Shown here one piece after another: positions 8,994 to 19,388 of a stretch of DNA of 64,000 bases. This stretch comes from Campylobacter massiliensis. GTDB lineage: Bacteria > Campylobacterota > Campylobacteria > Campylobacterales > Campylobacteraceae. The position numbers and the translations under genes are program-made. The DNA lies in assembly GCF_014253065.1 (NCBI RefSeq), contig NZ_JACLZK010000001.1, positions 682,001 through 746,000 on the forward strand, written 5' to 3'. The notes under the pieces were generated by a model. That model was not told the DNA's origin. It saw only the letters and a list, made by a program, of their open reading frames with translations, and did not search any database. Position 1 is the first letter of the stretch, and each line of letters begins with the position of its first letter.

Positions 8994-9910
8994 TTAAGCC
9001 CCTTTAAAAGCTCTTCAAGGCTGCTAAGATCGGTGACGCTAAAGGTCAGCTTTTCGGTGATTTTTTTGTTGATGCCTTTTAGCACGCTACCGCCGAACTC
9101 CACGAAAATATCAACCTCGTTTTCGATGCTTTTGATGCTTTGTTTGTATAAAACGGGGCTAACGAGCTGGGCTTTTAGCAAATTTAGCGCTTCGTCTTTC
9201 GAGCCGTAAGCCTTCGCCGACGCATTTGAAACGACCGGGTCAAATTTAGCTGCCAACGCTGGCTCTAGCTGCGCCGTTAGCTTCTCGCTAGCGCTCTTTA
9301 AAAGCGGGCAGTGGCTAATGACGGACATATTCAAAGGCAGTACGCGCTTAGCGCCCGCTTCTTTAAACGCAGACTCAAATTTGGCGATGTCCTCTTTTAG
9401 CCCCGCGATCACGATCTGACCGTCGCAGTTGTAGTTCGCGGCGTAAATTTGATGGCCGTCCGCCTGAGCGTTTTTGCAAATTTGCTCGACCGTCTCGTCG
9501 CTAAGACCCAAAATAACGCTCATCGTTACGTCTTTGCCCGCGCAGTCCTCTTGCATAAATTTACCGCGTAAATTTACGATCCTAAGCGCATCAACAAAAT
9601 CAAACGCGCCGCTAACCGCAAGCGCACTAAACTCGCCCAAAGAGTGGCCGAGCGCAAATTTAGGCTTTAAATTTACGCTTTGCTTTAGCGCGAGATAGCA
9701 CATAAGCGAGTTTAAAACGATGGCCGGCTGGGTAAATTCGCTCCTGTTTATGAGGTCGTTTTCGTTGAAAAGCAGATTTGAAAAGTCGATTTTTAGGCTA
9801 TCGCTTGCATTTTGTAAAAGCTCGGCGGCCGGGCGGAAATTTTCGTAAATTTCCTTACCCATACCGATGCTTTGCGAGCCTTGTCCCGGGAATATAAACG
9901 CCGCTCTCAT
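8990..9910 (-). CDS. fabD: Malonyl-CoA:ACP transacylase
   Basis: The 306-residue product transfers malonyl from CoA to acyl carrier protein to start each fatty-acid elongation cycle. It has the N-terminal FPGQGSQ oxyanion motif, the nucleophile elbow GHSLGE with Ser90, and the NMSVISHCPLL segment containing the catalytic His. Length is standard. It sits 10 bases after slyD and overlaps mtnN by 4 bases, as in C. jejuni. It works with the malonyl-CoA made by the accD product. Confidence 0.96.
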   Translation of the reverse strand: MRAAFIFPGQGSQSIGMGKEIYENFRPAAELLQNASDSLKIDFSNLLFNENDLINRSEFTQPAIVLNSLMCYLALKQSVNLKPKFALGHSLGEFSALAVSGAFDFVDALRIVNLRGKFMQEDCAGKDVTMSVILGLSDETVEQICKNAQADGHQIYAANYNCDGQIVIAGLKEDIAKFESAFKEAGAKRVLPLNMSVISHCPLLKSASEKLTAQLEPALAAKFDPVVSNASAKAYGSKDEALNLLKAQLVSPVLYKQSIKSIENEVDIFVEFGGSVLKGINKKITEKLTFSVTDLSSLEELLKGLK

Positions 9911-9920
9911 CTAGGTCCTC

Positions 9921-10532
9921 TTAGTGGCAACCGCATCCGCCGTCATCGTGATGATGACCGTGCCCGCCGCAGCAACCGCCTTCTTTGTGCTCATGATGGC
10001 CGTGGCCGCCGCAGCAACCGCCCTCGCCGTGATGATGGTCATGATCGTGCCCGCCGCATCCACATGTGTGAGCGCCGGCTACCATGCCCGTAGCTATCTC
10101 GTCCTCCGTAGCGTCACGTTTGTCGAAAATTTGAACCTTAAACTCCAAATCTTTGCCTGCGTAAGGGTGGTTAAAATCAACCGTCACGTCGTCCTCGCCG
10201 ATAGATTTTACTATCACGCGTACGCTCTCGCCATGCTCGCCTTGACCAAAAAGCTCCATTCCCTCTTTTAGCTCGATGCCAGCAAATTGCTCCTTAGGTA
10301 GCATCTGAACGGCGCTAGAGTCGTACTCGCCGCAAGCCTGCGCAGCCGGGATAACGATAACCTTAGTTTCGCCCTTTTCTAGTTTGGTGACCTCTTCTTC
10401 TAGTTTCTCGATGATATGTCCGCGGCCCGTTAAAAAGGAAATTTCCTGCCCTACTTGCATATTGGACTCTAAAATTTCGCCCGTTTTTGCGTCTTTTAGC
10501 TCATAAAACATAGCTATAACTTGTTCTTTCAC
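9921..10532 (-). CDS. slyD: SlyD-type FKBP peptidyl-prolyl isomerase with long metal-binding tail
   Basis: The 203-residue product has an FKBP domain with an insert-in-flap region (about residues 1–150; VIAMFYELKDAKTGEILESN, AQACGEYDSSAVQMLPKEQF, VDFNHPYAGKDLEFKVQI). It is a prolyl isomerase and chaperone that also delivers nickel in other bacteria. The last 52 residues contain 8 Cys and 15 His, with a tandem repeat of EGGCCGGHGHH. This fits metal storage or delivery and is notable beside the nickel-pincer genes 22 kb away, although no direct link is visible. A TATAAT box lies upstream; fabD follows after 10 bases. Confidence 0.93.
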   Translation of the reverse strand: MKEQVIAMFYELKDAKTGEILESNMQVGQEISFLTGRGHIIEKLEEEVTKLEKGETKVIVIPAAQACGEYDSSAVQMLPKEQFAGIELKEGMELFGQGEHGESVRVIVKSIGEDDVTVDFNHPYAGKDLEFKVQIFDKRDATEDEIATGMVAGAHTCGCGGHDHDHHHGEGGCCGGHGHHEHKEGGCCGGHGHHHDDGGCGCH

Positions 10533-10561
10533 GTTCTTCTCCTATTTATGAAAATAACGTG

Positions 10562-10567
10562 ATTATA
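10562..10567 (-). promoter_or_regulatory. −10 box of the slyD–fabD–mtnN–ttcA run
   Basis: On the minus strand the sequence reads GATATAATCACGTTA, with the TATAAT hexamer 30 bases before the slyD start. The same 15-mer surrounds the pal −10 box (see 12044). The ribosome-binding site AGGAGAAG follows. Confidence 0.6.
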
Positions 10568-10591
10568 TCGTTAAATTTATTAAAGAATGTT

Positions 10592-11488
10592 TTAGTTTCG
10601 AGTAGGTGCGGCTTTGGCTTCTTTGCTGTCCGGATAGCCTAGTTTTAGCGCTTTGTAAAATTTATTCGCACTTGCCGTGTCTTTTATCTTATCAAAGCTA
10701 ATAGCAGTGTGATAAAGAAGCTTTGGTGTATACTCGGCCTTGTCGTAGAGCTGGATACTTTGTTGGTAGTATTTTATGGCGTTGTTGTAAGCTTTTTGCT
10801 GATACGCTATCTCGCCGAGATAAAAATTTGCCATCGCAGGCTTATGATCTTTACTTAAAAGATATTCGTATCTAGCCTTTGCATCATCAAGCTTACCTGC
10901 GTCAAATAGCTTTTTAGCTTCGCTTGCTACGTCTTGATTTTTTTGTTTGGTAAAATCAGTCTTTGGAGCTTGCGACTCAGCAGCGGCTGGACTACTAGCT
11001 ACCGGTTTGTCTTCATCGTTTTTTTTTGTGGTAGCAGGTGCGGCGTTGCTCTTATCTATCAAAGCGCCCATATCCTTAAGGGCTTTGGTGATTTTAGCGT
11101 TGTTGGCCTCTTGTATTTTTCGGCTTTCTTCTACGTATTTTTTAAGCTCGTCAAAATCACTTTTTGCGGTAGAATTTCCGTCGTTTCCTTCGATATCGTT
11201 TAGTCTTTTTTCTATCCTAGACATTCTTGAGTTTAGTCCGTCTAGTACACTTTGCAAGCCCTCTAAGCGCTCTTGCATAGCATTTAAATTCGACTCGACG
11301 TCGCCCATATTTCTACTTAAATTTTCTACGTTTTGCTTGTTCTTTAGAAAAGTTTTTTCGTTATCGGTCAAACCGTAGGGACTCGAGCTATCTAAATTTC
11401 CAGCATCAAATACCGAAATTTCATTGGAGGCGGAATAAGAGAGAGTGGCTCCTATAAAAAGAGCCACGAAAGTTTTTAAATTCGTCAT
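10592..11488 (-). CDS. cpoB: Tol-Pal associated periplasmic TPR protein (YbgF/CpoB)
   Basis: The 298-residue product starts with a signal peptide (FVALFIGATLSYSA) and continues with a coiled-coil segment (about residues 40–150, heptad-rich, MQERLEGLQSVLDGLNSRMSR), a low-complexity Lys/Ala/Pro linker, and C-terminal tetratricopeptide repeats (about 185–290; PAMANFYLGEIAYQQKAYNNAIKYYQQSI). In E. coli CpoB links Tol to peptidoglycan synthesis during outer-membrane constriction. It is 8 bases after pal, the canonical position at the end of the tol-pal operon. Confidence 0.9.
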   Translation of the reverse strand: MTNLKTFVALFIGATLSYSASNEISVFDAGNLDSSSPYGLTDNEKTFLKNKQNVENLSRNMGDVESNLNAMQERLEGLQSVLDGLNSRMSRIEKRLNDIEGNDGNSTAKSDFDELKKYVEESRKIQEANNAKITKALKDMGALIDKSNAAPATTKKNDEDKPVASSPAAAESQAPKTDFTKQKNQDVASEAKKLFDAGKLDDAKARYEYLLSKDHKPAMANFYLGEIAYQQKAYNNAIKYYQQSIQLYDKAEYTPKLLYHTAISFDKIKDTASANKFYKALKLGYPDSKEAKAAPTRN

Positions 11489-11496
11489 AAATCTAA

Positions 11497-12015
11497 TTAT
11501 GGAAGAACTTTAAATTCAGCACGTCTGTTTTGAGCGTCGCAAGCTTTTGTTTTGTCTGTGCAAACAGGATTGCTTTCGCCGTAGCTTACAACCGTGATTC
11601 TGTCAGCCGCAACACCTTGTTTTACAAGCGCGTCTTTAGCAGCTTTTGCTCTTTTTAGACCAAGTGCATAGTTGTACTCATCTGTACCCCACTCGTCGCA
11701 GTTACCCTCTACTTTTACAGAAAGAGCTTGAGCCTCTGATTGATTAAATAGGCCTGCGTTTGTGTTGATAGCAGACTGCATGTCGCCTTTGATATTAAAT
11801 TTGTCAAAGTCAAAGTATACAGTTTGAACTTGACCTTCAATGCTTGAGATTAATTGTTGCAATCTCTCGCTATCACTCATCATGTTATCGCTTGAGTTCA
11901 TACCGCCCATATTTTGATTAGCGTCAGCGCTCATATCAACTTCAGGGGTTTTAGAGCTACAACCGCTCAACAATAAAGCCGCAATAGCAGCAGAAGTTAA
12001 AACTACTTTTTTCAT
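11497..12015 (-). CDS. pal: Peptidoglycan-associated lipoprotein Pal (Omp18)
   Basis: Pal anchors the outer membrane to peptidoglycan and is the TolB partner. I choose the start at 12015 (MKKVVLTSAAIAALLLSGC) because an AAAGG site lies 6 bases upstream; a longer frame reaches 12075 but its first 20 residues are not signal-like. The lipobox LLSGC puts the lipidated cysteine at residue 19. The C-terminal OmpA-like domain has VYFDFDKFNIK and the YGESNPVCTDKTKACDAQNRRAEFKV peptidoglycan-binding signature. The mature protein is about 154 residues, like C. jejuni Omp18. Confidence 0.95.
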   Translation of the reverse strand: MKKVVLTSAAIAALLLSGCSSKTPEVDMSADANQNMGGMNSSDNMMSDSERLQQLISSIEGQVQTVYFDFDKFNIKGDMQSAINTNAGLFNQSEAQALSVKVEGNCDEWGTDEYNYALGLKRAKAAKDALVKQGVAADRITVVSYGESNPVCTDKTKACDAQNRRAEFKVLP

Positions 12016-12043
12016 TTTCATCCTTTTATAGAAATTTAACGTG

Positions 12044-12049
12044 ATTATA
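12044..12049 (-). promoter_or_regulatory. −10 box of pal
   Basis: The minus strand reads GATATAATCACGTTA, so TATAAT lies 28 bases before the pal start at 12015, within the tolB–pal junction. This suggests pal–cpoB has its own promoter besides read-through from tolB. The 15-mer is identical to that at the slyD promoter. Confidence 0.6.
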
Positions 12050-12068
12050 TCATAAAATTTACTAAATA

Positions 12069-13343
12069 TTACCAATCAATAGACTGAATTTTGCCGATTT
12101 TTAACGGAAATTGGAAACTTTTGTTCTCATTTACGCGAATTATACCAAGAGAACTCTGGCCGCCAAGCTCTTTGATAAACACTACGCTTTGTCCATCGCT
12201 AGAAAATCTAGGGTATAAATTTTTACCGCTTGCAGTGAGCTGTCTGATGTAATCGGTCTGCGTAGAGATCATATAAATGTTAAAATCTCTCGTTCCAAAG
12301 CTACTCTTACCGTCTTCTCTGCTAGAATAAACTATATAGTTTTGGTAGGTGCTGACGGAGTTGTTGTTTTTGCCGTGATAGACCAACTGCTCAAAACCGC
12401 TTCCATCGACGTTTTGCGCGAAAACGTTAGGATAGCCGAGTCTATCGGAAACGAAAACTACGCGTCTGTCGCCGTCGACGAAATTGCCGTTGACGTCTAT
12501 GCCGCTATAGTTAGTTACCTGAGATAGTCTTTTTGAATTTAGATCGTATGTATAGATATCAGGCTGATCTTGCGGAGCCATAGTTAATAAAATTTTATCC
12601 CCGTTTTGGCTAACGTCGGAGGCTATAAGCATACCGCCCTTACTATCTAAAATTTTAGTTTTTTGGCCGCTTGCGACGTCATATCTGTAAAGAACCAAAT
12701 TTTTGCCGCTGTAATCAGAGTAGTAAAACGCCCTCTGGTCGGCTCCTACCCATTTAGGAAATATATTCAAACCGCCGCGAACAAGTACTTTTTGATAGGT
12801 TAGAGTATAGTCGGCTATAACGATCTCGCTTTGCTTAGAGCCTGTTCCTTTAGCAAAAATGATAAATTTCTCCATCCAGTTAACAGGAGGCATTTTTAGC
12901 TCGTTGATCAGCTCGACTATTGCTTTATGCGCGATAAACGGGTATTTTGCTCCGTCGTTCATATTATAAATTTTCTCGTACTGAGTAGTCGCCGTTTTTG
13001 CATTTATAAGCTTAACTCTAAGGCTTAGAGGCGAGTTTGGAGAACCCTCAAGCGCGTATCTAAATATAAGCTGCGCGCCCTTCTCGCTCATAACGTTCGT
13101 ATTTGAGTCGCCTTCATAACTACTTGCGACGTATTCATCCACGACCTCAAAATCAGAGCTGACCTTTAGGTCGCCTAGCATGATTTTGTGAAATTTGCTC
13201 TTAAAAGCCTGATCGCCGACGGCCGTTGTAGCATCTTGAAGTACGATTTTTGGTAGGGCTAAGCCTTTGTTGATGACCGAAATGGTTGCATCAACGGCAA
13301 AAAGCCAACTGGCAAAAGCAAGAAAAAGTAAAATTTTCTTCAT
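12069..13343 (-). CDS. tolB: Tol-Pal system periplasmic beta-propeller TolB
   Basis: The 424-residue product has an N-terminal signal peptide (MKKILLFLAFASWLFAV), an N-terminal alpha/beta domain (to about residue 170) and a C-terminal six-bladed propeller with blade motifs such as FYYSDYSGKNLVLYRYDVASG, ILLTMAPQDQPDIYTYDL and YSSREDGKSSFGTRDFNIYMIS. TolB cycles between Pal and TolA. It lies 10 bases after the tolA-like gene. Length matches the family (about 420–430). Confidence 0.94.
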   Translation of the reverse strand: MKKILLFLAFASWLFAVDATISVINKGLALPKIVLQDATTAVGDQAFKSKFHKIMLGDLKVSSDFEVVDEYVASSYEGDSNTNVMSEKGAQLIFRYALEGSPNSPLSLRVKLINAKTATTQYEKIYNMNDGAKYPFIAHKAIVELINELKMPPVNWMEKFIIFAKGTGSKQSEIVIADYTLTYQKVLVRGGLNIFPKWVGADQRAFYYSDYSGKNLVLYRYDVASGQKTKILDSKGGMLIASDVSQNGDKILLTMAPQDQPDIYTYDLNSKRLSQVTNYSGIDVNGNFVDGDRRVVFVSDRLGYPNVFAQNVDGSGFEQLVYHGKNNNSVSTYQNYIVYSSREDGKSSFGTRDFNIYMISTQTDYIRQLTASGKNLYPRFSSDGQSVVFIKELGGQSSLGIIRVNENKSFQFPLKIGKIQSIDW

Positions 13344-13353
13344 TTTTCCTCCG

Positions 13354-14184
13354 TTATTCTAGTTTATCTTCTAGTTTGGTTCCGAGCCTAACAGCTCTGC
13401 CTATCTGGGTAGGCGGCGGAAATTTCTCAAAAGTCATACTTTGCAAGAAATCCCTAACTTTGTCGTTAAATTCGCTATTATACGATAACTTTTTTATATC
13501 ATAACTAAACGATCCGTCAATGTCGATAATAATCTCAACCTCCGCCTCATCGCTAGAATCGGCCTTATAAGCACTCCATTTACTCTGCAAAATTCTGCTA
13601 ATCGTACCGAAATATTCGTTGTATTCGCCAGTCATTTGAGACTTTGGAGTTTTAGCAACCTGATCCAAGGTAAGCGCATTTATAACGTCGCTAGCCTTTT
13701 TCTGCTGGGTTGTTATCTGGACTTTTTCAGGTTTTTTGCGACTTTGCTCTTTTGGCTGTTCTTTTTTCTTAGCAACCTTGTCCTCTTTTAGCTTAGAGGT
13801 ATCGATACTGCTGAACAAATCCTTTAAATTTGGCTCTTCAACCTTTTTTTCTTCAGGTTCTGGCGGTGCGGGATCTGGCTCAGGCGGCTTGTTTGTGGTG
13901 TCCGGTTTAGGTTCTTCTTTTTTAACCTCTTCCTCTTTTTTTACAGGCTGGGGCTTTTCTTCTTTTACGATCTCTTTTTTGGGCTCGGGCGCCTTTACGG
14001 TGATGTCGGGCTCGCGCTCAACTATCATGATATCCATAAACGCATCTTTTGTATCGGTGTATTTTTTTGGCTCTTCCTTAAAGTAAGTAAGCTTAATAAA
14101 AATACCGCTTATGATACAAAGGTAAAGAAAAGCCGATAGTAGGAAATAGCCGGAGGTGTTAAATTTGAGATCAAATTTATCCAT
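13354..14184 (-). CDS. tolA: TolA-like energy-transducing protein (TonB C-terminal fold)
   Basis: The 276-residue product has one N-terminal membrane helix (about residues 13–32, YFLLSAFLYLCIISGIFIKL), a long Pro/Lys/Glu-rich spacer (about 55–165, many PEPxPKK and EVKKEEPKP units) and a C-terminal domain (about 180–276) ending in FLQSMTFEKFPPPTQIGRAV, typical of TonB/TolA C-domains. Its place between tolQR and tolB argues for TolA, the periplasm-spanning link from the motor to TolB/Pal. It overlaps the tolR-like gene by 8 bases. TonB-like naming is the alternative. Confidence 0.85.
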   Translation of the reverse strand: MDKFDLKFNTSGYFLLSAFLYLCIISGIFIKLTYFKEEPKKYTDTKDAFMDIMIVEREPDITVKAPEPKKEIVKEEKPQPVKKEEEVKKEEPKPDTTNKPPEPDPAPPEPEEKKVEEPNLKDLFSSIDTSKLKEDKVAKKKEQPKEQSRKKPEKVQITTQQKKASDVINALTLDQVAKTPKSQMTGEYNEYFGTISRILQSKWSAYKADSSDEAEVEIIIDIDGSFSYDIKKLSYNSEFNDKVRDFLQSMTFEKFPPPTQIGRAVRLGTKLEDKLE

Positions 14185-14569
14185 TAGTCTGGAGCGCTAC
14201 CTTTGTAAAGCCTGCGTTTTTTACGCTCTTTAGAACAAACATCACATCGTCGTATATGAGGCTTTTGTCAGCTTTAATATAAACGGGCGAGTTTTTATCG
14301 TATTTTGCGCCGATAAGCACGATGTTGTCGGGAAGCTCGCGTAGATCCATAGTGCTTTGATCAATCCTAACCTTTTTCGCAGCATCCACTATGACGGTCA
14401 AATCTTTTCTTTGAGCCGAGGATGTTTTGGTTTTTGAGCCGTCAGGTAGTAAAATTTGCTCCTCGTAAACGATAGTAGGCGTCGTAACCATAAGAATCGC
14501 CAGCAAAACAAGCATGATATCCACGAGCGGAGTTATATTTAGCTCCGGAGTTTCGTCGAGATTTATCAT
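14177..14569 (-). CDS. tolR: ExbD/TolR-family motor subunit
   Basis: The 130-residue product has a short cytoplasmic start (ELNITPLVDIMLVLLAILMVTTP) with one membrane helix (about residues 12–32) that carries the conserved Asp (LVDIMLV) used for proton coupling, then a periplasmic ExbD/TolR domain. With TolQ it forms the proton-driven stator that energises TolA. The gene overlaps both neighbours (4 bases with tolQ, 8 with tolA), so the three are co-translated. Context favours Tol over TonB/Exb function. Confidence 0.9.
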   Translation of the reverse strand: MINLDETPELNITPLVDIMLVLLAILMVTTPTIVYEEQILLPDGSKTKTSSAQRKDLTVIVDAAKKVRIDQSTMDLRELPDNIVLIGAKYDKNSPVYIKADKSLIYDDVMFVLKSVKNAGFTKVALQTNG

Positions 14570-15147
14570 TGATCTTCTTTAAGCGTTACGAGGATGTCGA
14601 CTTCGCGCCTGATGACGCCCATGAGCTCATAAGCTTTTCGTTTGATAAGCAAGCTAAAGGTATAAGCTGGAATCGCTACGAATATACCTGCTCCGGTAGC
14701 CACGAGGGCCTCGCTGATAGCTGGAGCGATAACGCCTAGCGAAGCATTTCCTCCGCCTTGACCGAGCTGAGAAAATGTCTCCAAGATGGATACAACCGTA
14801 CCAAAAAGTCCAATGAAAGGCGAAGTAGAAGCGATAATACTAAGCCAAGTGATACCGCTAGTCGCATTTCTCTCCGAAATACTAACGGCAACCGAAAGCT
14901 TTTCTTTAGATACGGAGCCGCTTACGAATCTTTTTAAAACCGAGTCGTTTAGAGTATGCTTAGAGCCGCCCATTAATAGCGACTCAAGCGCATTTTGCTC
15001 TTTTTTTTGCCATGAGGCAAGCCCCGCCATACGGGATAAAAGTATGGTAAGGCTTATTATGAAATAAAAAGAGAGCCAACTAAGTACGAATATAGTAATA
15101 AAACTACTTCTTGATAAGTAGTTCAAAAAAATATCAAGCCCAGCCAC
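14566..15147 (-). CDS. tolQ: ExbB/TolQ-family proton channel subunit
   Basis: The 193-residue product has three membrane helices (about residues 16–36, 101–125, 143–165) with the conserved ITWLSIIASTSPFIGLFGTVVSILETF and the SEALVATGAGIFVAIPAY segment that lines the proton path. The start is GTG at 15147, overlapping the atpC TAG stop by one base, so translation is coupled to the ATP synthase operon, an arrangement I recall from C. jejuni. Confidence 0.92.
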   Translation of the reverse strand: MAGLDIFLNYLSRSSFITIFVLSWLSFYFIISLTILLSRMAGLASWQKKEQNALESLLMGGSKHTLNDSVLKRFVSGSVSKEKLSVAVSISERNATSGITWLSIIASTSPFIGLFGTVVSILETFSQLGQGGGNASLGVIAPAISEALVATGAGIFVAIPAYTFSLLIKRKAYELMGVIRREVDILVTLKEDQ

Positions 15148-15536
15148 TATCTTGTCCGAGCCATACTATCTAGTTTTGCTACGGCAGCGGCCATAGCGTT
15201 ATTCTCGCTGCTCATGCTAGCGATCAAATCCTTAGCCTTTTGCAATGAATTTGCTATCTCGCTCTCAGAATTTCCCGACACGTGAACGGCGCCGTCGGCA
15301 AGGATGGTTGCCTTACCCTCATTTATCTCGGCATATCCCCAGTTTATCGCGACGGCATCATGGCTTTTATCTTCGCTCTCGATGTCTATAACGCCGGCTT
15401 TTAAAAGCGATATAAGCGAGGCGTGTCCGGGTAAAACCCCAAACTCGCCCTCGCTACCCGGCAAAACTACGCTTTTGATATCGTTTGAAAACACTAAACC
15501 CTCAGGCGTAACGATTTCTAAATGTAATTTATTCAT
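15147..15536 (-). CDS. atpC: ATP synthase F1 subunit epsilon
   Basis: The 129-residue product has the N-terminal beta-sandwich (LHLEIVTPEGLVFSNDIKSVVLPGSEGEFGVLPGHASLI) and the C-terminal helical part that inhibits ATP hydrolysis in other bacteria. It follows atpD by 17 bases and abuts the tolQ start. Length is normal for the genus. Confidence 0.95.
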   Translation of the reverse strand: MNKLHLEIVTPEGLVFSNDIKSVVLPGSEGEFGVLPGHASLISLLKAGVIDIESEDKSHDAVAINWGYAEINEGKATILADGAVHVSGNSESEIANSLQKAKDLIASMSSENNAMAAAVAKLDSMARTR

Positions 15537-15553
15537 TACTTTTTCCTTTAAAT

Positions 15554-16960
<1,407 letters not shown>

Positions 16961-16964
16961 TTAA

Positions 16965-17849
16965 TTATTTCATTGATTCGACGCCACTGATAATTTCGAT
17001 AAGCTCAGTGGTGATAGACTCTTGGCGAGCCTTGTTATACGATAGTTTTAGCTGTGCGACGCGCTCTTTGGCGTTGTTGGTCGCGTTATCCATCGCCTGC
17101 ATTCTGGCGCTGTGCTCAGCCGCGAGGCTATCTACTAAAGCGTAATACATGCTATACTCGAAATACTTCGTAAGTAGTTCGTTTAAAATTTTACCGTCGT
17201 CGCTCGGCTCAAATTCCATCAAAGAATTCGTCTCGACTTCGACGAGTTTCGGCGGCTCGACCGGCACGATGTCGTTTATGCGAATTTGCTGAGAGATCAT
17301 GTTATTGTAGCCGTTATGCACTAAAATAACCTTATCAGTCGCACCGCTTATAAAGTCGTCTATCGCGTCTTTTATGATATTTTGAGCTTTCTCATAGGTT
17401 GGAGACGAGCTCACGCCGACATATTTTTCAAGCAAATTTATCCCCTGGAAGCTAAAAAATTCTATCCCTTTTTTACCTCCCGCGCGAAGCTTTATCTTTT
17501 CTTTTTTTGCCTTAAATTCGTTAATCATATTTCTAACGGTTTTAATAGTCTAAATATTAAAACCGCCGCAAAGCCCTTTGTCTGCGGTAACAAATATAAT
17601 ATCGACCTTCTCGATATTCTCCTTAACGTCGAAAAATTTACTCTCGGCGTTTACGGAGCGATATTGATTGATCTTATAGGCGATTTCAGATAAAACTTCG
17701 TTGATCTTGAGTGCATAAACCCTAGAGTGACGAGCTGCTTCTTCAGCCTTGCGAAGTTTAGCCGTAGATACCAGCTTCATCGCGCGCGTCGTCTTTTGGG
17801 TGTTTTGGACGCTCTTGATCTTTCGTTTTATATCTTTTAAATTTGACAT
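16965..17849 (-). pseudogene. atpG: ATP synthase F1 subunit gamma, interrupted by an in-frame amber codon
   Basis: Gamma is the central rotor shaft of F1Fo. One frame encodes the whole protein (294 residues, the family length), but codon 100 is TAG (minus strand, 17552–17550). The first part (99 residues) ends [11 protein letters not shown] and the frame resumes at once with [18 protein letters not shown], through the [20 protein letters not shown] signature to the normal end. From memory the C. jejuni sequence has a lysine here (FNIK). The flanking sequence shows no decay, so the change is recent, a sequencing error, or suppressed in vivo. The next ATG (17528) lacks a good ribosome-binding site, and the rotor would lose its N-terminal helix. 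Confidence 0.93.
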
Positions 17850-17858
17850 ATTCTAGCC

Positions 17859-19376
17859 TTAGTTAGCGGCAAACGTCGCTTTAAAGTCTTTTAGCGCCTT
17901 ATGCAAAAGCTCCTCGATCTCTTTGTCAAGTGCTTTTTTGGTTCGAATTTGCTCGAAAATTTCAGGATACTTCGCCTCTATATAAGGATAAAACTCAGCT
18001 TCAAATTTTGTAACGGCTACGGTCGGAATATCGTCTAGATAGCCTTTCGTACCGGCAAAGATGATAACGACTTGCTTTTCAACGGCAAGCGGGCTGTAAG
18101 GAGGCTGTTTTAGCACCTCGACCATCCTTTGACCGCGCTCAAGCTGTTTTCTCGAACTCTCGTCAAGGTCGCTCGCAAACTGCGCAAACGCCTGAAGTTC
18201 GCGATATTGCGCAAGGTCAAGTCTTAACGTTCCCGAAACTTGCTTGGTAGCTTTTATCTGGGCTGCACCGCCGACGCGAGAAACTGAAAGACCGACGTTG
18301 ATCGCAGGGCGGATACCTGAGTTAAATAGATCGGACTCAAGGAAAATTTGACCGTCGGTGATAGAAATAACGTTTGTTGGAATATACGCCGAAACGTCGC
18401 CCGCTTGCGTCTCGATAATAGGAAGAGCCGTTAGAGAACCAGCGCCTAGCTTATCATTTAGCTTAGATGCGCGCTCTAGCAAGCGAGAGTGTAGATAGAA
18501 AACGTCGCCAGGATAAGCTTCGCGGCCCGGCGGTCTGCGAAGAATCAAGCTCATTTCACGGTACGCGACGGCGTGTTTTGAAAGATCGTCATAGATGATT
18601 AGGGCGTGGCGAGAGTTATCTCTAAAGTATTCGCCCATTGTTACGCCCGCATAAGGAGCTAGGTATTGAAGCGCAGCAGCGTCGGAAGCGCCGGCATTTA
18701 CCACGATAGTGTACTCCATAGCACCGTACTCTTCGAGTTTTTTAACGACTTGAGCGACAGTTGATTGTTTTTGTCCGATCGCTACGTAGATACAAATAAC
18801 GTCTTGACCTTTTTGGTTGATGATGGTATCTATCGCGACGGTAGTTTTACCAGTTTGGCGGTCGCCGATGATGAGCTCGCGTTGTCCGCGGCCGATCGGC
18901 ACTAGCGCATCGATAGCTTTGATACCTGTTTGAAGCGGCTCGTGAACACTCTTTCTAGCCATGATTCCTTTTGCTTTTTCCTCGACGAATCTAGTCTCAC
19001 TAGCTTCGATCGGGCCTTTGGCGTCTATCGGCTCGCCGAGCGAATTTACGACGCGGCCTATCAAAGCATCGCCAACAGGAACGCGTAAAAGCTTAGCTAG
19101 GCGTTTTACGCTCGAACCCTCTTTGATACCGTCCGTTTTACCTAAGATAACGATACCGACGCTACTTTCCTCTAGGTTTAGAGCCATGCCTTTTTCGCCG
19201 TTCTCAAACTCGACCATCTCGCCGGCCATAACGTTTTTTAGGCCGTAAACGTTAGCAACGCCGTCGGCTACGGATATAACCTTGCCCGTCTCGTTTACAT
19301 CGACGTTAAGGCTGAAATTTTCAATCCTTTCCTTGATGATGGCGCTGATTTCATCTGCTTTTATTTTTGCACTCAC
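17859..19376 (-). CDS. atpA: ATP synthase F1 subunit alpha
   Basis: The 505-residue product has the Walker A GDRQTGKT (about residues 170–177), the [46 protein letters not shown] block, and the arginine-finger region [16 protein letters not shown]. Alpha subunits form the F1 hexamer with beta and bind non-catalytic nucleotide. It starts 12 bases after atpH, with a GGAGAAA site. Complete and of normal length. Confidence 0.98.
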   Translation of the reverse strand: MSAKIKADEISAIIKERIENFSLNVDVNETGKVISVADGVANVYGLKNVMAGEMVEFENGEKGMALNLEESSVGIVILGKTDGIKEGSSVKRLAKLLRVPVGDALIGRVVNSLGEPIDAKGPIEASETRFVEEKAKGIMARKSVHEPLQTGIKAIDALVPIGRGQRELIIGDRQTGKTTVAIDTIINQKGQDVICIYVAIGQKQSTVAQVVKKLEEYGAMEYTIVVNAGASDAAALQYLAPYAGVTMGEYFRDNSRHALIIYDDLSKHAVAYREMSLILRRPPGREAYPGDVFYLHSRLLERASKLNDKLGAGSLTALPIIETQAGDVSAYIPTNVISITDGQIFLESDLFNSGIRPAINVGLSVSRVGGAAQIKATKQVSGTLRLDLAQYRELQAFAQFASDLDESSRKQLERGQRMVEVLKQPPYSPLAVEKQVVIIFAGTKGYLDDIPTVAVTKFEAEFYPYIEAKYPEIFEQIRTKKALDKEIEELLHKALKDFKATFAAN

Positions 19377-19388
19377 GCTTTTTCTCCT

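Noticed and set aside
16965-17849. Reassignment of TAG to an amino acid in this organism
   Set aside because: Several neighbouring genes use TAG as a normal final stop (for example dksA at 3367 and ttdB at 38159), so a code change would extend them.
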